Shown here in pieces: positions 25,801 to 33,830 of a stretch of DNA of 64,000 bases (position 1 is the first letter of the stretch; every line of letters starts with the position of its first letter). The DNA is from Streptomyces albipurpureus (GTDB lineage: Bacteria; Actinomycetota; Actinomycetes; Streptomycetales; Streptomycetaceae). The translations under genes were made by a program, and so were the position numbers. The notes under the pieces were generated by a model. That model did no database searches. It had not been told where the DNA came from and worked only from the letters and a program-made list of their open reading frames with translations. The stretch spans positions 15,892 through 79,891 of the forward strand of contig NZ_JAMQAW010000099.1 in NCBI RefSeq assembly GCF_023701525.1, read 5' to 3'.

Positions 25801-27066
25801 CCGTTGCTCACGCCGACAGCCGACCCTACGGGCGCCGGCATCCTCATAGAGCACCCCGACGGCCCGCTGGCCCTCTGGATCGACCTGGGCAGCTCGCGGC
25901 CCTTCACCAGTGAGGATCAACTGCTGCTGTCCTTGCTGGCCGGGCATCTGGCTCAAGGACTGGTCCGGGTCCACCAGATCGATCAGCAGCGGGAGACCGC
26001 CCTCGCACTGCAACGCGCCATCCTCGGTCCCGCGCAACTCCCCCAGGGTTTCGCCGTCCGCTACGAACCCGCTACTCGCCCGCTGGAGGTCGGCGGTGAC
26101 TGGTACGACACCGTCGCCCTTCCCGACGGTCGCATCGGCATTGTTGTCGGCGACTGTGTCGGGCGGGGGCTGGAAGCGGCGACCGTCATGGGTCAACTCC
26201 GTAGTGCCTGCCGCGCCCTGCTCCTACAGGACGCAAGTCCCGCCCGGGTGCTGACGGCCCTGGACCGATTCGCCGCCGGGGTCCCCGGCGCGATGTGCAC
26301 CACCGTGTTCTGCGGCGTACTCGACCCCGGCAGCGGGCGCCTCACCTACTCCAGCGCCGGTCACCCGCCCGGCATTCTCGCCCACGCCGACGGCACCACC
26401 CTCCTTCTGGAAGAGGGTCGGTCGACCCCGCTTGCGATCCAACCCGACTTCCAGCGCCCCGAGGCGCATTGCACCATGCCCGCCCGCGCCACCCTGCTGC
26501 TCTACACCGATGGGCTCGTCGAGCGCAGGCGCCGCCCGCTGAGTGCCGGGATCGATCAGGCCAGCGAAGCCGTCCACCAGGGCCGGGACTGCGCCCTTGA
26601 CGAGTTGGCCACCCAGGTCATGTCCCATCTCGCCCCCGCCGGCGGGTACGACGACGATGTCGCGCTGCTGCTGTATCGACACCCGGGCCCGTTGGATATG
26701 ACCTTCCCCGCCCAGTCCCAACAGCTTGCGCCTGTCCGCAGTGCCCTGCGCAGTTGGCTGGCCCAATGCGAACTACCACCGCAGACCGCGCACAACATCC
26801 TGGTCGCCGCCGGTGAGGCATGCGCGAACGCCATCGAGCACGGCCACCGTCACACCCCGGGCGACACCGTGCGTCTGCGCGCCGAGGCCTTCGTCGACAA
26901 CCTGCATCTCACCATCGCCGACACCGGTCAGTGGAAAACCCCGATCGCCGCCGTCAACACCCACCGCGGCCGCGGTCTGGCTCTGATGCGCGCCATGATG
27001 CAGCAGGTCACCGTCACCCCCGGCCCCGCCGGCACCATCGTCGACATGCACCTGAGGATTGTCTGA
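22864..27066 (+). CDS. Hybrid histidine kinase/response regulator/PP2C phosphatase/ATPase
   Basis: A 1400-aa cytosolic protein with no membrane helix. Domains in order: PAS-like (about 20-180), GAF (190-350), HisKA with phospho-His374 in FFSNISHEFRTPLTLI, HATPase (470-590, DTGIGVPVGEMPRLFERF), receiver (655-775, IADDNADMREYL, phospho-Asp701 in VVSDVMMPRLDG, KPF Lys), PAS (785-905), GAF (910-1040), SpoIIE-type PP2C (1060-1255, GGDWYDT at 1077, TDGL), and a second RsbW-like ATPase (1275-1400, N-box AGEACANAIEHGH). This joins two-component signalling to partner switching in one chain. The downstream STAS gene overlaps by one base and is its likely substrate. The signal sensed is unknown. Confidence 0.95.
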   Translation: MGAEESERVRPATDAGANVSAADILATDVFAADSEVGRDLAVVDWAATPLGPPAEWQQSLQTAVSILLSSRFPMWMAWGPELTFFCNAAYRRDTLGRKYPWALGRSASEVWAEIWDDIGPRIDTVLTTGESTWDEALLLFVERSGYPEESYHTFSYSPLRDDAGQLVGMLCVVSEDTERVIGERRMGTLRDLGSDLSVVRTEQEILAFASGQLARNPRDLPFTLTYLFQDDGRALLAGSTGIPDGHPIAPLTLSSDGPAAVWPAAAVARGESTVVALAAPSLADQPTGGWTEPPTEALVVPLLQQGRAPYGFLVAGLNRYRPLDDGYQGFIELAAGHIATGIASARSYQAQQRRAEDLAELDRAKTTFFSNISHEFRTPLTLIMGPLEELRGQLATSDARVREELEVIHRNGLRLGKLVNTLLDFSRIEAGRMQASYEPVDLALFTAELASVFRSAIEKAGLVFTVDCPPLEEPVYLDRDMWEKVVLNLLSNALKFTFSGSITVTLRAEDGGALVTVMDTGIGVPVGEMPRLFERFHRIENTRSRYNEGSGIGLALVQELVGLHGGTIAAESSEGVGTSFAIRLPFGTAHLPPDSLTSAPESPTASSAAVPYVQEALRWLPAGHSTAAVEETASSASANASAGEPGPAAPPYVLIADDNADMREYLTRILKGADYRVSSVNDGQDALRAIRAHPPDLVVSDVMMPRLDGLSLVAALRTDPRTASVPVLLLSARAGQEASIEGLQAGADDYLVKPFAAAELLARVRANVELARLRTHHARWRTALVDSLQEAFFVCDERGAVIEINTAFTDILGFGPEDLPYAPIHPWWPNAETDPDAHRRTADAFAGLLDQSHGSYTIPVTHRDGHRLWISATFNPAQDPESGRRVIVGTFRDVTAEHHAIQRDSALATLSTCLSQATNVSDALSGTLSELKGLWRARGVLAAVFGRGDAPFVTATGAPTLWHELPPEQRQTLTDLRERPLLTPTADPTGAGILIEHPDGPLALWIDLGSSRPFTSEDQLLLSLLAGHLAQGLVRVHQIDQQRETALALQRAILGPAQLPQGFAVRYEPATRPLEVGGDWYDTVALPDGRIGIVVGDCVGRGLEAATVMGQLRSACRALLLQDASPARVLTALDRFAAGVPGAMCTTVFCGVLDPGSGRLTYSSAGHPPGILAHADGTTLLLEEGRSTPLAIQPDFQRPEAHCTMPARATLLLYTDGLVERRRRPLSAGIDQASEAVHQGRDCALDELATQVMSHLAPAGGYDDDVALLLYRHPGPLDMTFPAQSQQLAPVRSALRSWLAQCELPPQTAHNILVAAGEACANAIEHGHRHTPGDTVRLRAEAFVDNLHLTIADTGQWKTPIAAVNTHRGRGLALMRAMMQQVTVTPGPAGTIVDMHLRIV

Positions 27067-27383
27067 TGACCACACCGCTCACGCTCACACCCGGCCACCG
27101 GGCCGATGGGACCTCTCTGCTCACCGTGGCCGGAGAGATCGACATGAGCAACACCAGTGCCCTCGCCGCCGCCCTCGACAGCACCAGGGACCGCCTCATC
27201 CTCGACCTGACCGCCGTCGACTACCTCGACAGCGCCGGCCTGAGCGTTCTGTTCGCGCACGCGCACCGCATGGAACTCATCGCACCGCCGCTGCTGACCA
27301 GCGTCCTGGCCATCTCGGGGATCGCCGAACTCACCACCGTCCACGAAGCCCCGCCCTCGGACGCTGGCACTCCCCAGCACTGA
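27066..27383 (+). CDS. STAS-domain anti-sigma factor antagonist
   Basis: A 105-aa STAS protein (LLTVAGEIDMSNTSALAAAL, LILDLTAVDYLDSAGLSVLF with the phosphorylatable Ser). Its ATG shares a base with the stop of the 1400-aa kinase (TGATGA), so translation is coupled. The kinase carries both an RsbW-like ATPase and a PP2C domain, so this small protein is the natural phospho-switch partner: phosphorylated by the ATPase and dephosphorylated by the PP2C. Confidence 0.92.
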   Translation: MTTPLTLTPGHRADGTSLLTVAGEIDMSNTSALAAALDSTRDRLILDLTAVDYLDSAGLSVLFAHAHRMELIAPPLLTSVLAISGIAELTTVHEAPPSDAGTPQH

Positions 27384-27429
27384 GCATCGGGCCCGAGACA
27401 CGGTGGCAGGGGTTCGCCCCGCATCCGCG

Positions 27430-28947
27430 CTAGGTGACACAGACGGTGTCCCGGGCAGGCAGGGTGCCGCGGAGCAGATAGGTGTTGACGGTTCGGTTGA
27501 CGCAGTCGTTGGGGTAGTTCACATAGAGGGTGTGGGCTCTCGCGGGTACGGTCACGAGCTTGGACGCGCGCATGGCCCGATGCATTCGCAGTCCCGACTC
27601 ATAGGTGGTACGGGTGTCCCCCGTGGCCTGCACCTGGAGCGCCGGGATCTGGTTGTCGACCACGGTCAGGGGCTCGCGCGGCCTCTCCTTCCAGAAGGCG
27701 CAGGGAAACGGGGCATGGGTCAACGGTCCGAAGACCGGCTGTGTCTTCCGGCTTCGCTCCACCGACCGCCAGTAGTGCTCGGGGTCGCGGGGCATGGCGG
27801 CGTCGGCGCACACCATGGCCAGCTGGGCCGCGTAGTCCGCCGCCCGGTCGCCACCCGCACCCTCGAAGAGCAAGTCCAGGGTTCCCCGCAACCAGGGGGG
27901 TACGGTGACCGGCCTCCCCTCGGCCGCGTCCGACAGGACCCGCAGCAGGTCGGCGAACTCCGGGTTCGCCCTGTCATCGCCGATGGAGACATAGAGCAGC
28001 AGCGGCAGTTCATGGTCGGTGATCCGGTGCCCGCCAACATGGATCGGCTGTCGTTCCGCCCGTGCGATCATCGCTTCGACGCCGCCGCGCACCGCCGCGG
28101 GCGTGGTGCCGAGTCCGTACTCACGGTGCCTCGGCGCGGCCCAGCGCGCGAAGTCGTCGAGCGCTCGCTCATTGGCCGGACCCTGACGGCGCACCATCAC
28201 CATGGGGTACTCGGCGGGATCGGGCGCGCTGTCCAGGACCAGCCGATCGACGCGGTGGGGAAACATCTGGGCGTAGGTGGAACCGAGGACCGTGCCGTAC
28301 GAATGCCCGAACCACGATGTCCTCCGCTCGTCGAGGGCGCCGCGGACGATGTCCACGTCCCGGGCGATGTTCCGGGTCGAGAGGTGGGGCAGCACATCGG
28401 GGTGCGTGTTCCAGCACCTACGGGCGTCCTGGCGGGAGAGCCGCACGCCTTCGTCGAACCCCGCCCGATCCGCACCCGGCGCGTGCAACAGCCAGGTGCT
28501 GCGGGTCAGTCCGCAATCCGTCGGGGTGCTCTCGCCGATCCCCCGGGTGTCCATGCCGACGATGTCGTAGGCCGCCGCCACCGCGGGGCTCATCACCTTC
28601 CGCAGAGCTCGCGGCAGGTCGAGCCCCCGGACACCGGGGCCGCCCGGGTTGGTCTGGAGGATGCCGCGCCGCTTCGCCGGATCGGCCGATTCGATGCGCG
28701 AGATGGCGATCTCGATGGTGCGCCCCTCCGGCTCGCCGTAGTCGAGCGGAACGGTGATCAGCGCGCACCTGGTTCCGCTCGCGGCGAGCGAGGTGTCCTT
28801 GCAGTCGGTCCATTCGACGGGCTGGTTCCGGAACCGGTCCAGAGCGTGGACCGCGTCGAACGAGGAGGCCGGGGCGGTTGCCCCGGGGGCTGCGGCGAGG
28901 GTGGCGATCGAGAGGGCGAGCGCACCGAGAGCCGTGGGCATCTTCAT
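27430..28947 (-). CDS. Secreted S33-type alpha/beta hydrolase (tripeptidyl aminopeptidase-like)
   Basis: A 505-aa protein with an N-terminal signal peptide (MKMPTALGALALSIATLAAA). The family block around residue 95 (ILQTNPGGPGVRGLDL) forms the oxyanion region, VGMDTRGIGEST follows, and the nucleophile Ser216 lies in FGHSYGTVLG. The C-terminal TAP-type region has IPALQVQATGDTRTTYE (catalytic Asp) and ARAHTLYVN (His). Relatives are the Streptomyces tripeptidyl aminopeptidases SlpD/SlpE/Tap, which trim peptides outside the cell. Substrate class is inferred. It converges with the STAS gene (46 bp apart). The start is the ATG at 28947. Confidence 0.92.
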   Translation of the reverse strand: MKMPTALGALALSIATLAAAPGATAPASSFDAVHALDRFRNQPVEWTDCKDTSLAASGTRCALITVPLDYGEPEGRTIEIAISRIESADPAKRRGILQTNPGGPGVRGLDLPRALRKVMSPAVAAAYDIVGMDTRGIGESTPTDCGLTRSTWLLHAPGADRAGFDEGVRLSRQDARRCWNTHPDVLPHLSTRNIARDVDIVRGALDERRTSWFGHSYGTVLGSTYAQMFPHRVDRLVLDSAPDPAEYPMVMVRRQGPANERALDDFARWAAPRHREYGLGTTPAAVRGGVEAMIARAERQPIHVGGHRITDHELPLLLYVSIGDDRANPEFADLLRVLSDAAEGRPVTVPPWLRGTLDLLFEGAGGDRAADYAAQLAMVCADAAMPRDPEHYWRSVERSRKTQPVFGPLTHAPFPCAFWKERPREPLTVVDNQIPALQVQATGDTRTTYESGLRMHRAMRASKLVTVPARAHTLYVNYPNDCVNRTVNTYLLRGTLPARDTVCVT

Positions 28948-29153
28948 GATCCCCGACGCTACTGGTGCTCAGGGGATCGCCTTCGTCACTTGGCGATGTG
29001 TCGCCCGGTCGCTGCGTCGAGTGGCGGATCGGCAGAGGGGTCAACCGGCACGAGTGCGGAAGGTCCATGGCGAGGAGGAGTGAGCGGCCGTCCATCCCCT
29101 CGCCCCGGGTGCGTCGCGCGCACTGCGGACGACCAGCGTGGTGGCGCCTCTTC

Positions 29154-31574
29154 TCAGCCGGACATGGGCGAGATATCGGCCCAGATCGTCTTGCCGTCGG
29201 GCGTATAGCGGGTGCCCCAGCGTTGGGTGAGCTGAGCGACGAGCAGCAGACCCCGCCCGCCCTCGTCGAAGACGCGCGCCCGGCGCAGACGCGGGGAGGT
29301 GTAGCTGGCATCGGACACCTCGCAGATCAGGGCTCGCTCATGGATGAGGCGTAGGTGGATGGGAGGCTGCCCGTAGCGGATGGCATTGGTGATCAGCTCG
29401 CTCACCACCAACTCGGCGGTGAAGCCCAGTTCGTCGTCCAGCCCCCACTCGGTGAGACGGCTGACCGCGTCCGTACGGGCCCGAGCGACCGCGGCTGGGT
29501 CGAAGGGCACTTCCCACGAGGCCACCTGCCCTTCCTTGAGCCGCCGGGTGCGCGCGATCAGCAGAACGCTGTCGTCGTCGGGACGGTCGGGGAGGAGGGC
29601 CGCGAACGCGTCGTCGCACAGCTCGTCAGGCGACGCTATGGAGCGGCCCGGGTAGTCGAGGACCCGCAGGAGCGTGTGCCGCCCCTCATCCATGTCGTGG
29701 CTGCGGGCCTCGATCAGGCCGTCCGTGTAGAGAGCGAGGAGACTTCCTTCCGGAAGGTCGAACTCAGCGGTCTCGAAGGGCAGGCCGCCGAGGCCGAGCG
29801 GCGGGCCGATGGGTGCGTCGAGAGTGTGCGCGACGCCATCGGGGCGGACGACGGCCGGCAGGGGATGGCCCGCGCTGGCCAAGGAGCAGCGGCCGACGAC
29901 GGGATCGTAGACGGCGTACAGACAGGTGGCACCGATGTCCCCGACGACCTCCGCGTCGGCGTCGAAGGCCTCGGCGCCCAGCCGGATGACCACATCGTCG
30001 AGGTGGGTGAGGAGTTCGTCGGGCGGCAGGTCTATGTCAGCCAGCGTGCGTACGGCGCTGCGCAGTCGGCCCATGGTGGCGGCGGCCTGGATTCCGTGGC
30101 CGACGACATCGCCGACGACCAGCCCGACCCGTGCGCCGGAGAGCGGAATGATGTCAAACCAGTCACCGCCGACGCCTGCCTGACCGCCGGCCGGCAGATA
30201 CCGGGAGGCGATCTGCAGCGCGGCCTGGGCAGGCTGCGTCTGCGGTAGCAAGCTCCGTTGCAGGGTCACCGCGGTCTGGCGTTCACGAGCGTAGCGACGG
30301 GCGTTGTCGATACAGACCGCCGCGCGAGCGGTGATTTCCTCCGCCAGGAGCAGGTCGTCGGATTCGAATGGCGCCGGGTGTTGCTTTCGGGCGAACAGTG
30401 CCACACCGAGGGTCACCCCACGAGCACGCATCGGTACGATCATCACGGAATGCGCGCCGTAGAGGCGGAGGCGGGCCGCCCGCTCGGGATCGTGTTCCGC
30501 CCATGCGGTGAGGGTGGGTGCGGTGATCTCGTACACGGCGGGGCGGCCCAGGGCCAGGCACTCGGCGACGGGCGAGGACATGGGGTATTCAGTCGGGTCA
30601 CCTGGATTCAGCGTGCCCTCGGGGAATTCGCCGTCCACTGACCGCATGGCGGCTCGGCGCATGGTGACGGGGCCGGTCGGCGAATCGGCAGGTGGTTCGT
30701 CGCCTCGCTGGATGAAGCTGAGCAGGTCAACTGCCGCGTAGTCCGCCAGCTCTGGCGTGGCCACCTCGATGAGCTCCTCAGCGGTGCGGGTGATGTCCAG
30801 AGTGCTGCCGATACGGCTGCCGGCCTCGTTCACCAACATCAGCCGCCTGCGGGCCCAGTAGTGCTCGGTACGGTCGGAGGCGGTGAGGGACACACCGCAC
30901 ACCACACCCTCGGGATTGGTCAGTGGCGCGAGTGCGACGGACCAGGCGCGCTCGCGGCTTTCCCCCGGCACTCGCGCATAGGTGTCCACCTGCCGCTGTT
31001 CACCGGTCTCGATCACTTCGCGCATGGCCTGGTCAACCAACGGGCTCTGCGGGCTCACCACGATCTCCGAGGGGACCATCCCGCGTATCCGGTCCTCCGG
31101 GAGGGCAGCCGCGCGTTCCAGGGCGGTGTTGACCCGCATCGCGCGAAGCTCGGTGTCGAAGAGTCCGATGTGGTGGGGCGACTGGGCGAACCCCCACTCC
31201 GCGAGTGTCCGGTCCTCATCGGCCAGCGGGCCGGGCGCCGGGCTCTCGGCCATGAGCCACTCGGCACCTCCGTCGCCGTCCAGCCGTCGGGCCAGCAGCC
31301 AGATGTTGAGCAGATGGCCGTCACGGTGGCGCACGAGGGCCGTCCTGAGCCACCGGGTCCGTTCTTCGAGTGCCCGTCGCGCCTCCCCGGCGGCATGGTC
31401 GCCGAGCACATCGACTGCCGTTCTCCCCACGGCCTCGACGGCGTCGTAGCCGAGCATCCGCCGAGCCGACTCGCTCCAATGAGTCACCACTCCTCGACTG
31501 TCTGTGGTGATCATCGCCTGGTGCGTCGGCAGGGGGCTCGGCTGGTTGTCCGAATCTCCAAAATATTGTGGCAT
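29154..31574 (-). CDS. PAS/GAF-controlled PP2C phosphatase with C-terminal ATPase
   Basis: An 806-aa soluble protein. Two PAS domains cover about residues 15-240 (VVTHWSESARRMLGYDAVEA, then LFDTELRAMRVNTALERAAA). A GAF domain covers 250-430 (YGAHSVMIVPMRARGVTLGV), and a SpoIIE PP2C domain 450-665 (GGDWFDII at 469, GDVVGHGIQAAATMGRLR, YTDGLIEAR). An RsbW-like HATPase follows to the end (ELVVSELITNAIRYGQ, DEGGRGLLLV). This architecture is common in Streptomyces and dephosphorylates STAS proteins. It probably belongs to the same network as the two STAS genes at 22.0 and 27.1 kb. The ATG at 31574 is preceded by GAGGAAAGG. Confidence 0.95.
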   Translation of the reverse strand: MPQYFGDSDNQPSPLPTHQAMITTDSRGVVTHWSESARRMLGYDAVEAVGRTAVDVLGDHAAGEARRALEERTRWLRTALVRHRDGHLLNIWLLARRLDGDGGAEWLMAESPAPGPLADEDRTLAEWGFAQSPHHIGLFDTELRAMRVNTALERAAALPEDRIRGMVPSEIVVSPQSPLVDQAMREVIETGEQRQVDTYARVPGESRERAWSVALAPLTNPEGVVCGVSLTASDRTEHYWARRRLMLVNEAGSRIGSTLDITRTAEELIEVATPELADYAAVDLLSFIQRGDEPPADSPTGPVTMRRAAMRSVDGEFPEGTLNPGDPTEYPMSSPVAECLALGRPAVYEITAPTLTAWAEHDPERAARLRLYGAHSVMIVPMRARGVTLGVALFARKQHPAPFESDDLLLAEEITARAAVCIDNARRYARERQTAVTLQRSLLPQTQPAQAALQIASRYLPAGGQAGVGGDWFDIIPLSGARVGLVVGDVVGHGIQAAATMGRLRSAVRTLADIDLPPDELLTHLDDVVIRLGAEAFDADAEVVGDIGATCLYAVYDPVVGRCSLASAGHPLPAVVRPDGVAHTLDAPIGPPLGLGGLPFETAEFDLPEGSLLALYTDGLIEARSHDMDEGRHTLLRVLDYPGRSIASPDELCDDAFAALLPDRPDDDSVLLIARTRRLKEGQVASWEVPFDPAAVARARTDAVSRLTEWGLDDELGFTAELVVSELITNAIRYGQPPIHLRLIHERALICEVSDASYTSPRLRRARVFDEGGRGLLLVAQLTQRWGTRYTPDGKTIWADISPMSG

Positions 31575-31869
31575 ATAAGACCTTTCCTCCCCCTTTCTTC
31601 AGTGTTCCCCTGCCTGCGGCGGCCCAACACACCGCGCGATGGTTTGGCGCTCCCGGGATCTCGCAGGTCGACCCGGGTAGCCGACCCGGAGCGGCGTCGA
31701 TCCCGTCAACCGCCGATATGGCCTGGTGGGAACCGTCAGCAAGGGTGGCAAGGGCCTCGCCGCCCTGGCGAGCAGGTCCCCGTCGATCGCCCAGGCCAAG
31801 GATCGGTCCGGCGAACTGGTAGGGGCCCGTGAGCCCATGGGGGTCAAAGGCCCCTACCAGTCCCAGGCG
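31575..31869. other. Short gap, nothing recognised
   Basis: Contains the control region of the PP2C/ATPase gene and the tail of the next gene's transcript. Confidence 0.35.
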
Positions 31870-33282
31870 TCAGACTCCCCAGCGCAGGGCGATCGTGTCC
31901 CCGACGTTGATCACCTTGGCACGGGAGGCAGCGGCGAAGGCGGAGCCGTCCACACTGACCTTCCAGGTGTTGGAGCCGCTGTTGGCCTTGCCGTTGATCG
32001 CGGTGATGGTGCCCGAACCCGAGGACGGGGTCACGGAGGTCACACAGCCGGCCGGTGTCGCCGCGGAGGTCGCGGCGTTCACCACGTCTCCGAGAGTGGT
32101 CGTGGTGGCGGTGGGCGTGAAAGTGACCGAGCAGACCTTGAGCGCCCCGGCGCCGTCGTCAACAGTCAGGGCGACTTCGGTGGCGGTGCCGGGGCTGAAG
32201 GCGCTCTCGGCCACCCACTGCGGGGCGCCCGCGGTGAGCGGGGTGGGCGGGGCGGTGGTGAAGCCGCCGCCCGCGACGGCGCGCAGCGCGTCGATGGAGG
32301 CGTAGGCGGAGGGTGCGGTGTCACTGGGCTTGTACTTGAAGCCGCCGCCGGGGTTGTACTGCTGGGCGATGAGGAAGTCGACGGGGGTCTTCCCCATGGA
32401 GGTGAGGAAGTCGCCGGTCTGGGGGTTGATGCCGCAGGCGTTGAGTCCGGCGACCGCCCATCCGTTGGAGTTGGTGTTGACTCCGTACATGGCGTTGAAC
32501 GCGCCGGTCGCGGGCGCCAGTTTGTTCTTGAGGAACGTTCTGGCCTGGACGATGTCCGCATCCGTGTGGGGGACTCCCGACACACACAGGGCCGCCATGG
32601 AGGCACCGGTCATATCCACGTCGCTGGCGGCGCTGAGGCGGGTCGGATTGCCCTCGGCCTTCTGGTAGTCCCAGCCGCCGTCGTTGTGTTGGTTGGCGCG
32701 GATACGGGTGGTCATCGTGTCGAGGAGTGCCTGGGGCACTCGCTGGGCGCCGGTCTGGGTCTTGGCCCCAGCCAGGGCGAGCGCGGCGAAGACGGTGCCG
32801 TTGTAGTTGGCCGAGGGGCCGAAGTAGCCGGCTTCGGCACTCTGCCAGTAGCCGTAGATGTCGGCGATCAGATTGCGGGAGGCGGAGACCCGCGCGGGGT
32901 CGATGCCCGCCGCGTACGCGTTCAGCGCCCCCCGCTCGTAGTCGGTGACGACCGGTGAGGCGGCGGGCCAGCCCGCGGTGGCCACCAGGTTGCGGTAGAC
33001 CGTGCGGGCGTTCTTGGTCACATCTCCACCCGGGGCCACGTCCACCACCGCGGTGCCGGCGGCGGCGAAGGCGCTGAAGGCCCATTCGTTGGAGAGTCCG
33101 GAGCCGGCATAGGAACCGTCCGCGGCCTGGAGGGACTTGAGGTAGGTGACGCCGTTGGTCTTGGAGGTGGCTATCTGGGCGGGGGTGGAGGTCGCCGCCG
33201 CGGGGAGCACGGTCAGGGCGAAGGCCCCGAGCGCGGCGGGAACGACCAGCGCGAGGCGTCGGGAATTCGAGGGACGGGACAT
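31870..33282 (-). CDS. Secreted transcobalamin/intrinsic-factor-like cobalamin-binding protein (inferred)
   Basis: A 470-aa exported protein from the ATG at 33282 (AGGAGC 7 nt upstream). Residues 1-30 are a signal peptide (RRLALVVPAALGAFALTVLP). Residues 35-330 are an alpha6/alpha6 barrel of the prenyltransferase/squalene-oxidase type, with repeats such as YLKSLQAADGSYAGSG, RANQHNDGGWDYQ and LIAQQYNPGGGFKY. Residues 345-470 are a beta-domain of DUF4430 type (TTTTLGDVVNAATSAATPAGC, NTWKVSVDG, GDTIALRW). The same alpha-barrel plus beta-domain order is found in vertebrate intrinsic factor and transcobalamin. A cobalamin riboswitch on its 5' leader strongly supports a cobalamin role, although binding itself is an inference. 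Confidence 0.85.
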   Translation of the reverse strand: MSRPSNSRRLALVVPAALGAFALTVLPAAATSTPAQIATSKTNGVTYLKSLQAADGSYAGSGLSNEWAFSAFAAAGTAVVDVAPGGDVTKNARTVYRNLVATAGWPAASPVVTDYERGALNAYAAGIDPARVSASRNLIADIYGYWQSAEAGYFGPSANYNGTVFAALALAGAKTQTGAQRVPQALLDTMTTRIRANQHNDGGWDYQKAEGNPTRLSAASDVDMTGASMAALCVSGVPHTDADIVQARTFLKNKLAPATGAFNAMYGVNTNSNGWAVAGLNACGINPQTGDFLTSMGKTPVDFLIAQQYNPGGGFKYKPSDTAPSAYASIDALRAVAGGGFTTAPPTPLTAGAPQWVAESAFSPGTATEVALTVDDGAGALKVCSVTFTPTATTTTLGDVVNAATSAATPAGCVTSVTPSSGSGTITAINGKANSGSNTWKVSVDGSAFAAASRAKVINVGDTIALRWGV

Positions 33283-33404
33283 GGCAATGCTCCTGTGATG
33301 ACAGGGACGCCGGGCAGGACGCACCGAACCGCGGGGAAACCCTCACGGCGGCGGGTGCTGGCCGTCGTCCATTCGCGTGGTACGGCTTCGAACACTGCTT
33401 GACC

Positions 33405-33565
33405 GCATGGGCATTCGGGCTTGGAAACGGCCCTCGTGCCGTCCCACACCGCTGCGCGTCAGCCCCGGATTCGCACCGGATTCCCCCACGTGGCAGCCTT
33501 GGAGGCTACCGGAGGGACAACCGGGCCACCAGGTGGGTTTCACTACCGCCTCTCCTGACACGGCT
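33405..33565 (-). promoter_or_regulatory. Cobalamin riboswitch controlling the secreted binding protein
   Basis: On the minus strand, the leader contains the cobalamin-riboswitch core: GGGGGAATCCGGTGCGAATC, then CGGGGCTGACGCGCAGC, followed by a hairpin and an AAGCCCGAATGCC box. This is the standard GGGAA-CCGGTG-AA-TCCGG-GCTGACGCGCA signature. It ends about 120 nt before the ATG at 33282. Expected behaviour is repression when cobalamin is plentiful. Boundaries are approximate. Confidence 0.88.
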
Positions 33566-33574
33566 GCATTCAGG

Positions 33575-33720
33575 TCACCTTGACGCTGTCTTCGTCTCCG
33601 TGTTCCAATCCGGCTGATAAGCACTCAACTTCAGGGGAAGCCGGTCGAAGTCCGGCGCTGACCCGCAACCGTAGGCCCGGCCACCGCCGGGCGAGCCGGA
33701 TTGCCTGAAGTGACAGGTTT
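33575..33720 (+). promoter_or_regulatory. Cobalamin riboswitch controlling the uptake operon
   Basis: The plus-strand leader contains GGGGAAGCCGGTCGAAGTCC, then GGCGCTGACCCGCAACCGTA, a C/G-rich hairpin, then GAGCCGGATTGCCTGAAG, all diagnostic of a cobalamin riboswitch. ACTTCAGG (33628-33635) pairs with CCTGAAGT (33704-33711). It is back to back with the minus-strand riboswitch, only a few bases apart. A possible -35 (TTGACG, 33580-33585) lies near its 5' edge. Boundaries are approximate. Confidence 0.9.
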
Positions 33721-33830
33721 CAGCGAGAAGCGCCGTCGCGGACTACGGCGTGGTCGACCGGTTCTCTCCTCACATATGTCCGGGGAGTGCCCCTCCACCA
33801 CGCTCAGCCGCCCGGAGGACACAAGGGGCC

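Noticed and set aside
24646..26196. A 516-codon minus-strand frame inside the hybrid kinase gene
   Set aside because: Antisense to receiver, PAS and GAF domains with clear motifs.
27403..29208. A 601-codon plus-strand frame opposite the S33 hydrolase
   Set aside because: Antisense to a well-supported enzyme with intact catalytic motifs. Its own sequence is low-complexity.
33343..33624. Short ORFs in the cobalamin riboswitch region
   Set aside because: They overlap structured riboswitch RNA and have no start signals.
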